A stretch of DNA of 64,000 nucleotides from Hyphomicrobiales bacterium. Lineage in GTDB: Bacteria > Pseudomonadota > Alphaproteobacteria > Rhizobiales > Rhizobiaceae. Both the position numbers and the translations under genes were made by a program. Positions 35,505 through 43,624 of the stretch are shown in pieces. The DNA is taken from positions 62,001 to 126,000 of the forward strand of contig UEIF01000009.1 in the NCBI GenBank assembly GCA_900468805.1, in the 5' to 3' direction. The first letter of the stretch is position 1; each line of letters begins with the position of its first letter. The notes under the pieces are model-generated. The model searched no databases and had not been told where the DNA came from. It worked only from the letters and a program-made list of their open reading frames with translations.

Positions 35505-36544
35505 TCGTACGCAGTCCAAAATCATCGTCCCGGTCGCCCATATCCGCCCGGTCGAACCGGATCCGCAGCCTTTGGCTTCTCGGGCTCGCCGTGGCTCTTG
35601 CGTGCCTCTGTGCGCTCTCGGTCACGGTCGGCACGCGCGATGTAGACTGGGCGGATATCTCTGCGGCGCTCGCCGGGCATGCGGACACGATCGGCCAGGC
35701 GGCAGTAACGGTGCGCATTCCGCGCACGCTGCTTGCCGTCACCGCCGGTGCTGCCCTTGGCCTTGCCGGGGCGATCATGCAGGGGGTGACGCGCAATCCG
35801 CTCGCCGATCCCGGCATTCTCGGCGTCAATATGGGCGCATCGCTCGCAGTCGTCGTTGCTGTCGCCTGGTTCGATATCTCCTCGAACGAAGCCTATATCT
35901 GGACGGCGATCCTCGGGGCCGGATGTTCGGCGGTCTTCGTCTATACGATCGGTTCGCTCGGACGCGGCGGTGCAACGCCTCTGAAGCTGGCGCTGGCCGG
36001 TGCGGCAACGTCAGTTGCCTTCGCCTCCATGGTCATTGCCGTCGTGCTGCCTCGCAACGATATCGCCGGCGGCATCCGATCCTGGCAGATCGGCGGCGTC
36101 GGTGGGGCGACCTTCGAACGCATCCTGCCCGTTCTGCCGTTTATCGCGGCCGGCTTCCTCATCAGCCTCCTGTCGGCGCGCAAGCTGAATTCTCTGGCGC
36201 TCGGCGATGAGCTGGCGGCCGGTCTCGGCGAGCGCGTGGCGCTATCGCGCGGCATTGCAGCGCTCGGTGCCATCCTGCTTTGCGGGGCGACGACCGCGGT
36301 CTGCGGGCCGATCGGCTTTCTCGGCCTCGTCGTGCCGCATCTCTGCCGTCTGCTGGTTGGCGTAGATCACCGCTGGCTCCTGCCTTTTTCCGCAATCGGC
36401 GGTGCTTGCCTGCTTGTAGCAGCCGATGTCGTCGGGCGCATTGTTGCAAGACCCGCAGAGCTCGATGTCGGCATCGTGACGGCACTCATCGGCGCGCCCT
36501 TCTTCATCGCCATCGTCCGACGCCAGCGAGTGCGAGAGCTATGA
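35501..36544 (+). CDS. FecCD-family iron-siderophore permease, subunit 1
   Basis: The 347-residue membrane protein has about ten helices and the family's GAALGLAGAIMQGVTRNPLADPGILGVNMGA loop pattern (PRTLLAVTAGAALGLAGAIM then QGVTRNPLADPGILGVNMGA), with GPIGFLGLVVPHLCRLLVG near the end. It forms the membrane channel with the next gene product. Its ATG overlaps the binding-protein stop. Confidence 0.93.
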   Translation: MIVRSPKSSSRSPISARSNRIRSLWLLGLAVALACLCALSVTVGTRDVDWADISAALAGHADTIGQAAVTVRIPRTLLAVTAGAALGLAGAIMQGVTRNPLADPGILGVNMGASLAVVVAVAWFDISSNEAYIWTAILGAGCSAVFVYTIGSLGRGGATPLKLALAGAATSVAFASMVIAVVLPRNDIAGGIRSWQIGGVGGATFERILPVLPFIAAGFLISLLSARKLNSLALGDELAAGLGERVALSRGIAALGAILLCGATTAVCGPIGFLGLVVPHLCRLLVGVDHRWLLPFSAIGGACLLVAADVVGRIVARPAELDVGIVTALIGAPFFIAIVRRQRVREL

Positions 36545-37581
36545 CCGTGCTTGTCTCCTCCCTCGATCGCATCGTTAACAACCGTCGCCGCAGGGCGCGC
36601 CGGCATTTGCTCGTGGTCGCCTTACTGCTCTGCCTTGTTGTGGCGATCTTTGCGCTCACTCTGTCGCTCGGGCAATCCTTCACGCCCCCCGTAGACGTGA
36701 TCCGCGTGCTGCTGGGCGAAACCGTGCCGGGCACGGCCTTCACCATTGGTCAGCTCAGGCTGCCGCGAGCAGCGCTTTCGGCGCTTGCGGGCCTGAGCTT
36801 CGGGCTCGGCGGCGTCGCCTTCCAGATCATGCTGCGCAATCCGCTTGCAAGCCCCGATATTATCGGCATCAGCTCGGGTGCGAGCGCGGCTGCCGTCTTC
36901 GCCATCGTCGTGCTGTCGCTGAAGGGGCCAGTGGTTTCCGTCCTGGCCGTCGTCGCCGGTCTCGGAGTGGCGCTGATGGTCTATGGACTGTCATCTCGCA
37001 ACGGGGTGGCGGGCACACGGCTCATCCTTGTCGGCATCGGCGTATCGGCCATGCTGGAAAGCGTCATTGCCTATATCCTGTCGCAGGCGCCGGCCTGGAG
37101 CCTGCAGGAGGCGATCCGCTGGCTGACGGGCAGTGTCAACGGAGCCCAGCTTGGCCAGGCGACCCCACTGCTTCTGGCGCTTGGCATCTTCGGCGGGCTG
37201 CTTCTCAGCCGCGCACGCGACCTGGAGGCCTTGCGGCTCGGAGATGACACCGCGGCCGCCCTCGGCGTCGGCGTGTCGCGCACCCGCATCATGATCATCG
37301 TTGCTGCCGTCGGCATGATCGCCTCGGCAACGGCGGTGACAGGCCCGATCGCTTTCGTCGCCTTCCTGTCTGGACCGATCGCCGCCCGCATCGTCGGAAA
37401 CAACGGTTCCATCCTCATTCCCGCAGCACTTGTCGGTGCCGTGCTGGTGCTGGCTGGCGACTATGCCGGGCAGTTCCTGCTGCCGAGCCGGTATCCGGTC
37501 GGTGTCGTCACCGGTGCGCTCGGCGCCCCCTACCTGATTTTCCTGATCGTGCGCGTCAACCGGATCGGAGGCTCGCTATGA
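36541..37581 (+). CDS. FecCD-family iron-siderophore permease, subunit 2
   Basis: The 346-residue partner has PRAALSALAGLSFGLGGVAF and QIMLRNPLASPDIIGISSGA around residues 80-120 and GPIAFVAFLSGPIAARIVGN near 280, all family hallmarks. ATG 36541 overlaps the previous stop; frames extended further upstream are not coding. The heterodimeric permease pattern matches FepD/FepG and FecC/FecD. Confidence 0.93.
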   Translation: MTVLVSSLDRIVNNRRRRARRHLLVVALLLCLVVAIFALTLSLGQSFTPPVDVIRVLLGETVPGTAFTIGQLRLPRAALSALAGLSFGLGGVAFQIMLRNPLASPDIIGISSGASAAAVFAIVVLSLKGPVVSVLAVVAGLGVALMVYGLSSRNGVAGTRLILVGIGVSAMLESVIAYILSQAPAWSLQEAIRWLTGSVNGAQLGQATPLLLALGIFGGLLLSRARDLEALRLGDDTAAALGVGVSRTRIMIIVAAVGMIASATAVTGPIAFVAFLSGPIAARIVGNNGSILIPAALVGAVLVLAGDYAGQFLLPSRYPVGVVTGALGAPYLIFLIVRVNRIGGSL

Positions 37582-38420
37582 CCATCCATACGCTTACAGC
37601 CACCGGGCTTTCCGCAGGCTATGGCGAAGACGAGATCCTGCACGGGCTCGATCTCGCCGTGCCGCCCGGCAAGATTTCCGTCATCGTCGGGGCGAATGCC
37701 TGTGGCAAGTCCACGCTGCTGCGCGCCATGTCGCGGCTGCTTTTTCCGCGCCAGGGACAGGTGTTGCTCGATGGCAAGTCGATCCACCGCACGCCGCCGC
37801 GCGAACTTGCGCGTACGTTGGGCCTGCTGCCGCAATCGCCCATCGCGCCTGAGGGCATCACGGTCGCCGATCTCGTCAGCCGCGGGCGCCATCCGCACCA
37901 GGGCCTGTTTTCCCGCTGGACCCGCGCCGATGACGAGGCCGTCGATGGTGCGCTTGACGCCACCAAGACCTCGGATCTTGCGGAGCGGCCGGTGGATGAA
38001 CTCTCGGGCGGGCAGCGCCAGCGCGTGTGGATCGCCATGGCGTTGGCGCAGCAGACGGAAATCCTGCTGCTCGACGAGCCGACCACCTTTCTCGACATCA
38101 GCCATCAGGTCGAAGTGCTGGACCTGTTGACTGATCTCAACCATGCGCGCGGCACCACCGTCGTCATGGTGCTGCATGACCTCAATCTGGCAGCACGCTA
38201 TGCCGACCATCTCGTGGCTATGACGGAGGGTTGCGTCCATGTTTGCGGCCCGCCGCAGGAGGTGCTGACGGAAGACAATGTGCGGCAGGTCTTCGGCCTC
38301 GAAAGCCGCATCATCACCGATCCAACATCTGGCCGACCCATTATGCTGCCGATCGGTCGTCACCGGATGGCAGCAGGCCAGAGCGAACTGCAACAGGCAT
38401 TCGATAGGGAGGACAGATGA
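37578..38420 (+). CDS. Iron-siderophore ABC transporter ATPase (FecE/FepC type)
   Basis: The 280-residue nucleotide-binding protein has a Walker A with the unusual GANACGKST (the family consensus is GPNGCGKST), a Q-loop in GLLPQSPIAPEG, the signature [17 protein letters not shown] (the RVWIAMALAQ ending is typical of iron-siderophore ATPases), Walker B LLLDEPTTFLD and H-loop VLHDLN. It drives the FecCD pair. Its ATG overlaps the permease stop and its own stop overlaps the reductase start. Confidence 0.94.
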   Translation: MTIHTLTATGLSAGYGEDEILHGLDLAVPPGKISVIVGANACGKSTLLRAMSRLLFPRQGQVLLDGKSIHRTPPRELARTLGLLPQSPIAPEGITVADLVSRGRHPHQGLFSRWTRADDEAVDGALDATKTSDLAERPVDELSGGQRQRVWIAMALAQQTEILLLDEPTTFLDISHQVEVLDLLTDLNHARGTTVVMVLHDLNLAARYADHLVAMTEGCVHVCGPPQEVLTEDNVRQVFGLESRIITDPTSGRPIMLPIGRHRMAAGQSELQQAFDREDR

Positions 38421-39481
38421 CCACAGCTCATGAATTCAAGCTCTCGGGCGTCGCGCTTCCAAGGGATGCCGCGGCCATGCTCGGCGAAATCTGCGAGCAC
38501 TTCGTCGAACACGCCGAGGTACAGCGCAGGGACGACCTCGCGCTTCTGAAGAGCAAAGCGGGCACTGCCGAAATCCGCATTCAGGACCGCAAGCTGCTGA
38601 TCGAACTTTCCTGCCCCTCGGAACAGGCGTTGCAGATGAGCCGCACGATGCTTGCCGAGCATCTCTTCTACTTCGCCGGCGACGATCCGTTTGAACTCAC
38701 CTGGTCTGATCCCGCAGCGCTTGCCGTGTTGCCGAATATCCATGAGGTGACCGTCGTTTCGGCCGAGGATGTCACTCCGCATATGCGCCGAGTGAAATTT
38801 GCCTGTGACGACGTCACGCCGTTTATCGGCGGTGACATGCATGTGCGCCTGCTCGTGCCGCCGAAGGGCAGAACCCCGGTCTGGCCGGGCCTGCGCGCCG
38901 ACGGCCGCGTTGCCTGGTCCGAAGGCGAGGACGAACTCTTGGTGCGCGTTTATACGATCCGCACCGTCGATATCGAAATGCGTGAACTCTGGATCGACTT
39001 CCTGCAGCATCCCGCATCAGGCATCAAAACGCCCGGCGCCGATTTCGCCCGCGATGCCGCGCCCGGCCAGCAGGTAGCTCTGCTCGGTCCCGGCGGCGGC
39101 AATCTTCCGGTGGCACAGTTCATCCTCCTTGCCGGCGACGAAAGCGCGCTCCCCGCCATTGCACGCATCGCGGAGGAGGTACCTGCCAGTACACGGCTGC
39201 AGGCAATCATCGAGGTTGCAGACGAGACGGAGGAGCAGACCCTGTCATCTGCCGGTTCACTCAATGTGCGCTGGCTGCACCGAAGGCACTATGCCGATGG
39301 CGCCAGGAGCGTTCTGCTGGAAGAAGCCAAACAGGCGGTTGCCGCCACGGAAGGTGAAAGCTTCGTGTGGTTTGCCTGCGAGAAGGAGGATGTGCGCGCC
39401 ATGCGGACTTTCCTGAAGGCGCGTCGGCATGACAGGAAGAGCATGTACGTCGCGTGGTACTGGGAACGGGAAGCCGACTAG
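38417..39481 (+). CDS. Siderophore-interacting ferric reductase with N-terminal DUF2218
   Basis: The 354-residue protein has two parts. The first 95 residues (MLGEICEHFVEHAEVQRRDD, then LFYFAGDDPFELTWSD) match DUF2218, a small alpha/beta domain of unknown role. From about residue 110 it is a siderophore-interacting flavoprotein (SIP): VTVVSAEDVTPHMRRVKF, an FAD site VRVYTIRTVD, and a C-terminal domain with LAGDESALPAIARIAEE. SIP enzymes such as ViuB and FhuF-independent FscN reduce ferric siderophores in the cytosol to free iron. Co-translation with the importer (ATGA overlap) fits. A second SIP lacking DUF2218 lies at 41343. Confidence 0.92.
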   Translation: MTTAHEFKLSGVALPRDAAAMLGEICEHFVEHAEVQRRDDLALLKSKAGTAEIRIQDRKLLIELSCPSEQALQMSRTMLAEHLFYFAGDDPFELTWSDPAALAVLPNIHEVTVVSAEDVTPHMRRVKFACDDVTPFIGGDMHVRLLVPPKGRTPVWPGLRADGRVAWSEGEDELLVRVYTIRTVDIEMRELWIDFLQHPASGIKTPGADFARDAAPGQQVALLGPGGGNLPVAQFILLAGDESALPAIARIAEEVPASTRLQAIIEVADETEEQTLSSAGSLNVRWLHRRHYADGARSVLLEEAKQAVAATEGESFVWFACEKEDVRAMRTFLKARRHDRKSMYVAWYWEREAD

Positions 39482-39645
39482 GTTGGGAATGCATCCTTTG
39501 ACGGCTGCCGCGAGGGTCGGCCGGGCGCTATCGGATCGCTTGCCGGAAATGTCTCTTCGAGCGACTCCTCAAGAAAGTCGTCCTGTTCCTGCCCGGCGTT
39601 TTCGGTGTCTGCAGGCTTGCTGGTGGGTTCAGCAGTTTTGATCAT
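39478..39645 (-). CDS. Small acidic protein with FPASDP motif
   Basis: The frame encodes 55 residues: a disordered start (AEPTSKPADTENAGQEQDD), the core FLEESLEETFPASDPIAPGR (24-43) and a short basic tail. Variants of the 'LEETFPASDP' core recur in small, unnamed rhizobial proteins. ATG 39645 has AGAGGATT upstream. The end overlaps the last four bases of the reductase gene on the other strand. Function unknown. Confidence 0.75.
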   Translation of the reverse strand: MIKTAEPTSKPADTENAGQEQDDFLEESLEETFPASDPIAPGRPSRQPSKDAFPT

Positions 39646-39741
39646 CTCAATCCTCTTGATGTCATGCCTCCCGAACCTAGCAGCGCTGATGGCGCTCGGT
39701 CACTAAAACTGTGGGATAGGTCGAGGCGCAATGGCTTGGGA

Positions 39742-40671
39742 TCAGCGATTCCGGAAGACCGTACAGGCTACGCCGGCACCGCGGATCGTACTGCAAAGCT
39801 TGGTCGCTTCGGCGCGGGTCTCGCGCCCAATTCGGGCAGCATAGCGCGGGCGATAGCCGAAGTTCCCGCCTCTCTGGCGCACGATCACCGCGCGTTCCGC
39901 ATTCAGCGGTTCGGGAAGCTTCGCCACCGATACCGTGAATAGCCGGTCCGCGACGGACGGATTGTAATGGGCGGCAAGCTGCACACCCCATGGTGCCCAG
40001 TCGGCCGATCCGGTCAGGACGGGCTCGTTCATCTGCCGCGTCTCCGCGAGTGCCACGCATGCCTCGCGGAACGGCATGCCATCCCGCAAGTCGGGAGCGG
40101 CGGTTTGCGGAGGCTTGTCCCGCCAGGTTTCGACGGACTGGCCGGTGATCGCGAACACATAGTCGCGGGTCTCGATCGGCAGGCGGCCGGAGGAGAGAAA
40201 CCGGTTGAGACCGGATTCACCGGCATTATAGGCAGCCGCAGCAAGTCCGAGATTGCCGAAACGAAGCCTGAGTTCGTCGAGATAGCTGGAAGAGGCTTTG
40301 AGCGCCTGGACGACATCGAAGCTGTTTTCCAGCGATCGCAGCCGGGCCGTGCCGGGCATGAATTGCGCAATACCCTCCGCGCCCTTCGGGCTGACCGCTT
40401 CCGGGCGGAACAGGCTTTCGCGCCAGATCAGGCGGGCAAAGAAGGCAGGCGGAATGTTACGAATTGCTGCGAAACGGTCCATGATCGCGCATAGATCGGT
40501 ATTGAAATGATCTCTTCGAATGCAGAGTGTTTGTCCGTCACCAGCGTCACCCTGGTATAGGCAAGCGGCTTCCGGAGCGGCCGGCTCGGCAACGCTGGCC
40601 CCGGGCGACATGATAGCCCATGCGGCTGAAATTAGCGCGGTAGCCGTCGAGCCTACGTGACATCTCATCAT
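39742..40671 (-). CDS. Lytic transglycosylase (SLT-type)
   Basis: The 309-residue protein has a signal peptide (ALISAAWAIMSPGASVAEPA) and a Slt-type lysozyme-like domain with catalytic Glu in RLIWRESLFRPEAVSPKG, then EGIAQFMPGTARLRSL and LAAAAYNAGESGLNRFL. It cleaves peptidoglycan with formation of anhydromuramic ends. The C-terminal 100 residues are unlike known domains and may be SPOR-like (RETRAEATKLCSTIRGAGVA). ATGATG at 40671 is chosen; a TTG upstream lacks support. It stands apart from the siderophore genes. Confidence 0.88.
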   Translation of the reverse strand: MMRCHVGSTATALISAAWAIMSPGASVAEPAAPEAACLYQGDAGDGQTLCIRRDHFNTDLCAIMDRFAAIRNIPPAFFARLIWRESLFRPEAVSPKGAEGIAQFMPGTARLRSLENSFDVVQALKASSSYLDELRLRFGNLGLAAAAYNAGESGLNRFLSSGRLPIETRDYVFAITGQSVETWRDKPPQTAAPDLRDGMPFREACVALAETRQMNEPVLTGSADWAPWGVQLAAHYNPSVADRLFTVSVAKLPEPLNAERAVIVRQRGGNFGYRPRYAARIGRETRAEATKLCSTIRGAGVACTVFRNR

Positions 40672-40764
40672 CACCAAACCTTGCCTGACGATATCGTCGC
40701 GGTTTTCAGGCAAGACGGCAAGCTTTCTTCGTCAGTCCCGCGGCTTGGCCACGGGCGACGGGCT

Positions 40765-41028
40765 TCAGTGCACAACCGTCAAGATCGCTATGCCGGCTTC
40801 GGCTGCCGCACGGCGAATGGCGTCCTGCAGTTCGCCGACATCGATCTGCCCGGTGATCGCATCGGCGCAAGCCTTGACGGCCACGACATATTCCTCGCCG
40901 TCCTCGGACGGCCAGTCCGTTATCAAAACCTCGGCTGCGTCTCTCAACGTCCTAAGGACTCTGTATTTTTCCCGGCCACCCAGCATCAGCACAAGAGGGG
41001 GAAAGCGCTCGTATGTGTTCCATTCCAT
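40765..41028 (-). CDS. DUF982-family small protein
   Basis: The 87-residue protein (MEWNTYERFPPLVLMLGGRE...) matches DUF982, a family expanded in rhizobia with no known function: VLRTLRDAAEVLITDWP in the middle and ALDACADAITGQID-like VAVKACADAITGQIDVGELQ toward the end. ATG 41028 gives the family start; the longer frame to 41100 lacks homology. An inverted repeat lies just upstream (41044-41068). Confidence 0.85.
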   Translation of the reverse strand: MEWNTYERFPPLVLMLGGREKYRVLRTLRDAAEVLITDWPSEDGEEYVVAVKACADAITGQIDVGELQDAIRRAAAEAGIAILTVVH

Positions 41029-41342
41029 TACACTTGGTCTCCCCAACGTAACGATATTGGTAACGTTGCAAGAACCATACCGATCGGGTGTGAAAATCAT
41101 GCATCGACAACTTCAAGGTTGCGGGTCGAATTCGGTGTTTGGGCAACTTCACAAAATGGAGATAAAAACTCAAGTTTTGATTGCGTCTTGTTCCAGCCTT
41201 CGTTAAGGAAGTATCGTCATTGGCCCGATACGCTCCGGCCACGTAAGCGTTAACGTCACTCAACGCGTATGATCGAACGGCTTTGCGGCTTCGATCTGCG
41301 CGACTTTGTCCTGCGGATCGTTTCCCGAAGCCCCGGAAGGAC
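41029..41342. other. Divergent region between DUF982 and the second SIP gene
   Basis: About 310 bases. It contains the inverted repeat at 41044-41068 and otherwise no supported gene. A 25-codon frame (41269-41346) overlaps the reductase start, but it lacks a ribosome site and I do not call it. Confidence 0.4.
41044..41068. promoter_or_regulatory. Inverted repeat upstream of DUF982 gene
   Basis: CAACGT (41044-41049) and ACGTTG (41063-41068) are inverted around a 13-base spacer. Within them GTAACG recurs as a direct repeat. The position 16 bases before the leftward DUF982 start suits an operator. Confidence 0.45.
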
Positions 41343-42119
41343 ATGATGGATAACAAGCAATCCACCAATCACCAGTACGCCGCGCCCGTGATTGAGCGGG
41401 TACGCCATGAATTGCGACGCCGTCTGCTGACGGTAGAGAGCGTCACCGATATCACGCCCGGCATGCGGCGTGTCGTGCTGAAGGGTGAAGATCTCGCCGA
41501 TTTCGCAAGCCTGGCACCCGACGACCATATCAAGATCATCGTGCCCGGTGCCGATGGCGTCGAGGAACGTCGGGACTACACGCCACGTCGCTATGACAAC
41601 GCTGCCCGCAGCCTGAGTATCGACTTCGCCTTGCATGAGGCCGGTCCCGTTACGCAATGGGCGATCGACGCCAGGCCCGGTACCCCACTCGAAATCGGCG
41701 GCCCGCGTGGTTCGGCCGTTGTCGCCGGCACGGTGAAGAGATGGCTTCTGATCGGTGATGAGACGGCGCTACCCGCCATCGGCCGGCGAATTGAGGAGAG
41801 CGGGGCCGGCACGACCATTACGACAATCGCTGCAGTCGCCGCTCCCGAAGAAGAGCAATCCTTCGAGACATCCGCGGCTCTAACGACGCGCTGGGTTTAC
41901 CGTCCTCTCTCCGATGCGACGAATGCCGAACCGCTGATCGCTGCTTTGGCAGGGATCGACATCGTTGCCCAGACATTCGTCTGGATTGCGGCTGAGGCGT
42001 CGGTGGTGCGGGCAATCCGCGCCTATCTCACCGATGATCGCGGATATCCGCTAAGCTGGATCAAGGCGTCGGGCTACTGGGTCAAGGGCAAGGCCGATAC
42101 GACCGAGAAGTTCGGATAG
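41343..42119 (+). CDS. Second siderophore-interacting ferric reductase
   Basis: This 258-residue SIP lacks DUF2218. It has the FAD-binding RRDYTPRRYD near residue 77, GPRGSAVVAGTVKRWLLIGD near 119 and the C-terminal SIP domain ending GYPLSWIKASGYWVKGKADT, a classical ViuB/YqjH end. ATGATG 41343 follows CGGAAGGAC. It likely releases iron from the same or another imported siderophore. It is separate from the importer operon, so it may be expressed independently. Confidence 0.92.
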   Translation: MMDNKQSTNHQYAAPVIERVRHELRRRLLTVESVTDITPGMRRVVLKGEDLADFASLAPDDHIKIIVPGADGVEERRDYTPRRYDNAARSLSIDFALHEAGPVTQWAIDARPGTPLEIGGPRGSAVVAGTVKRWLLIGDETALPAIGRRIEESGAGTTITTIAAVAAPEEEQSFETSAALTTRWVYRPLSDATNAEPLIAALAGIDIVAQTFVWIAAEASVVRAIRAYLTDDRGYPLSWIKASGYWVKGKADTTEKFG

Positions 42120-42215
42120 CAGAGAGGTTATGGTGTTCAAGAGCTTCTGCTTATCGCTCCTGGAGTGGCTCCGCTGAGGAAGGGCCGCCCAGCTTCGTCC
42201 CCACCGTGTTCCCAT

Positions 42216-42233
42216 CGCCGCCTGTAGGCGGCG
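42216..42233. terminator. Short GC-rich hairpin after the second SIP gene
   Basis: CGCCGCCT / AGGCGGCG with a two-base centre forms an 8-base stem about 100 bases past the SIP stop. No T-run follows, so its role as terminator is weak. Confidence 0.4.
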
Positions 42234-42327
42234 AAGCCGTCCGGCAAGTCGCAACTCACACGCGTTTTTGCCTGTGCGGCGGAACATCGGGCGGATGGCG
42301 GTGTTTTCTGAGCAAAGGAGATAGGCC

Positions 42328-42510
42328 ATGGGCACGAACGACACCAACGCCAAAGCCGAACAGCGCCGTCCGAAGGACGTCGGACCGATTGCAGAAGCGC
42401 CGAATCGAGCGGACAGGGGATCGATCGCTCCGCCGACGGTCCAACCGGCGGGCGCAAAGGATGAAAGTGAGCGACCGATCGTAGATCCGGTAACCGGGGT
42501 CGCTCTCTGA
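42328..42510 (+). CDS. Small disordered protein
   Basis: The 60-residue protein (MGTNDTNAKAEQRRPKDVG..., ending PIVDPVTGVAL) is hydrophilic and Pro/Ala-rich, without a fold or signal. The ATG has a very good AAAGGAGATAGGCC. Short proteins of this kind are found next to DUF2934 genes in rhizobia. Function unknown. Confidence 0.7.
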   Translation: MGTNDTNAKAEQRRPKDVGPIAEAPNRADRGSIAPPTVQPAGAKDESERPIVDPVTGVAL

Positions 42511-42551
42511 GAAGGCATGCCGGCGACAGTACGGCGATTGGAGGCAAGGCG

Positions 42552-42779
42552 ATGGCCAGGGACAGGGAAGAAGCAATTCGTCAACGCGCTTACGAGATCT
42601 GGGAGCAGGAAGGCCGCCCGGAAGGCAATGCATTTCGCCATTGGCTGCAGGCATCAGATGAGTTCAGCGAAGATGACGAACATGAGACATTGCAGGAGTT
42701 GATCGACGAGGATGATCGCGACGATGCCGCTCTGCTGCAAGGTGCAGGTGAGAGCGGCGATATTCACTCTCGTCGCTAG
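42552..42779 (+). CDS. DUF2934-family small protein
   Basis: The first 35 residues (REEAIRQRAYEIWEQEGRPE, then HWLQASDE) match DUF2934, with its RAY-IWE-EGRP motif. A strongly acidic tail follows (EFSEDDEHETLQELIDEDDR). The 75-residue protein is predicted to be cytosolic; DUF2934 is a short helical motif of unknown role. It lies 41 bases after the small disordered protein gene on the same strand. Confidence 0.85.
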   Translation: MARDREEAIRQRAYEIWEQEGRPEGNAFRHWLQASDEFSEDDEHETLQELIDEDDRDDAALLQGAGESGDIHSRR

Positions 42780-42794
42780 TCGCGTATAGGTAGA

Positions 42795-43169
42795 TTATTT
42801 CTCCGCTCGTTCGAGAAGAATTCGCGCCTCCTCGAAGCGGCGCTTGCGGTCGCCATCGTCTTCATTCGCCGAATAACAGGTATTCGACACGCAGAACCGT
42901 GCCAAATGATGCGGCCTGTCGGCCTTGTCGAATTCGCATTCAAACGTATCCGTCATGTCGCCCGGAGCGGTTCCTGTCCGGGTGGAGTAGGTCATCCGCA
43001 CCCCCGGTGGCTTGAGTTCCGGAAAGGACTGTACGGAGCCGATCGAAAGCTGTTCCGTCATGAAGAAACCTTTGGCGACTGCCTGGCAGGTCGCCTCGAG
43101 ATCGGGGGATTGCGCGAAAGCTGCTGCCGGAAACAGGATAATGCCGAATAATACTAGACGTTTACGCAA
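42795..43169 (-). CDS. Small periplasmic protein, unknown function
   Basis: The 124-residue protein has a signal peptide (VLFGIILFPAAAFA), then a mature part with cysteines in LEATCQAVAKGFF, TFECEFDKAD and ARFCVSNTCYSANE, likely two disulphides. The start is a TTG at 43169 behind AAGGAG at 7 bases; the longer frame is preceded by no signal. No family is recognised. Confidence 0.72.
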   Translation of the reverse strand: MRKRLVLFGIILFPAAAFAQSPDLEATCQAVAKGFFMTEQLSIGSVQSFPELKPPGVRMTYSTRTGTAPGDMTDTFECEFDKADRPHHLARFCVSNTCYSANEDDGDRKRRFEEARILLERAEK

Positions 43170-43235
43170 GGGCGTCTCCTTCTGATCTCGTTCAGAATGA
43201 GGTAGAGCCAATACGGCAAAAACAAGTGGGGCACC

Positions 43236-43454
43236 TCAGGCGGCGCCAGAAAAATCTTCCGACAGCAGGCCCAGCAATTCGTCGCGATCCCTTACGCCGA
43301 ATTCGAACCAGTCGACAAGCGCTTTCGCCCTTGTCATTCCCAAGTCGCTGTCACGCCGGCAACGAGCGGCTGAGCACCATTCCTGATGAATGCCGTCGAG
43401 AAAGTTCATCACTTCCGACGTCAGCACTTCCTTCGGCCAAACCGTTCGCGTCAT
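43236..43454 (-). CDS. Small protein of unknown function
   Basis: The 72-residue protein (MTRTVWPKEVLTSEVMNFLD...) is soluble and mixed-charge, with a CSAARCRRD pair of cysteines mid-way and DWFEFGVRDRDELLGLLSED near the end. GGGAG lies upstream of the ATG. It is probably a real gene; no domain is recognised. Confidence 0.6.
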   Translation of the reverse strand: MTRTVWPKEVLTSEVMNFLDGIHQEWCSAARCRRDSDLGMTRAKALVDWFEFGVRDRDELLGLLSEDFSGAA

Positions 43455-43624
43455 CGCCTTGCTCCCTCGTGCAGCCCCACATTAGATGACCTATGGTTGA
43501 GGGCAATGGCGAGAATGCAACACCGGTGGATTTGTTGTCATTCGTTGCGGCGCCGTTGCGCGACAGAAAAGCGGCAGGCGCTCAGGCCTGCCGCTTGTTG
43601 TCACGTAGCTTCTGGGAGAGGCAA

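Noticed and set aside
41269..41346. 25-codon frame overlapping the second SIP gene start
   Set aside because: It has no ribosome site and no conserved feature.
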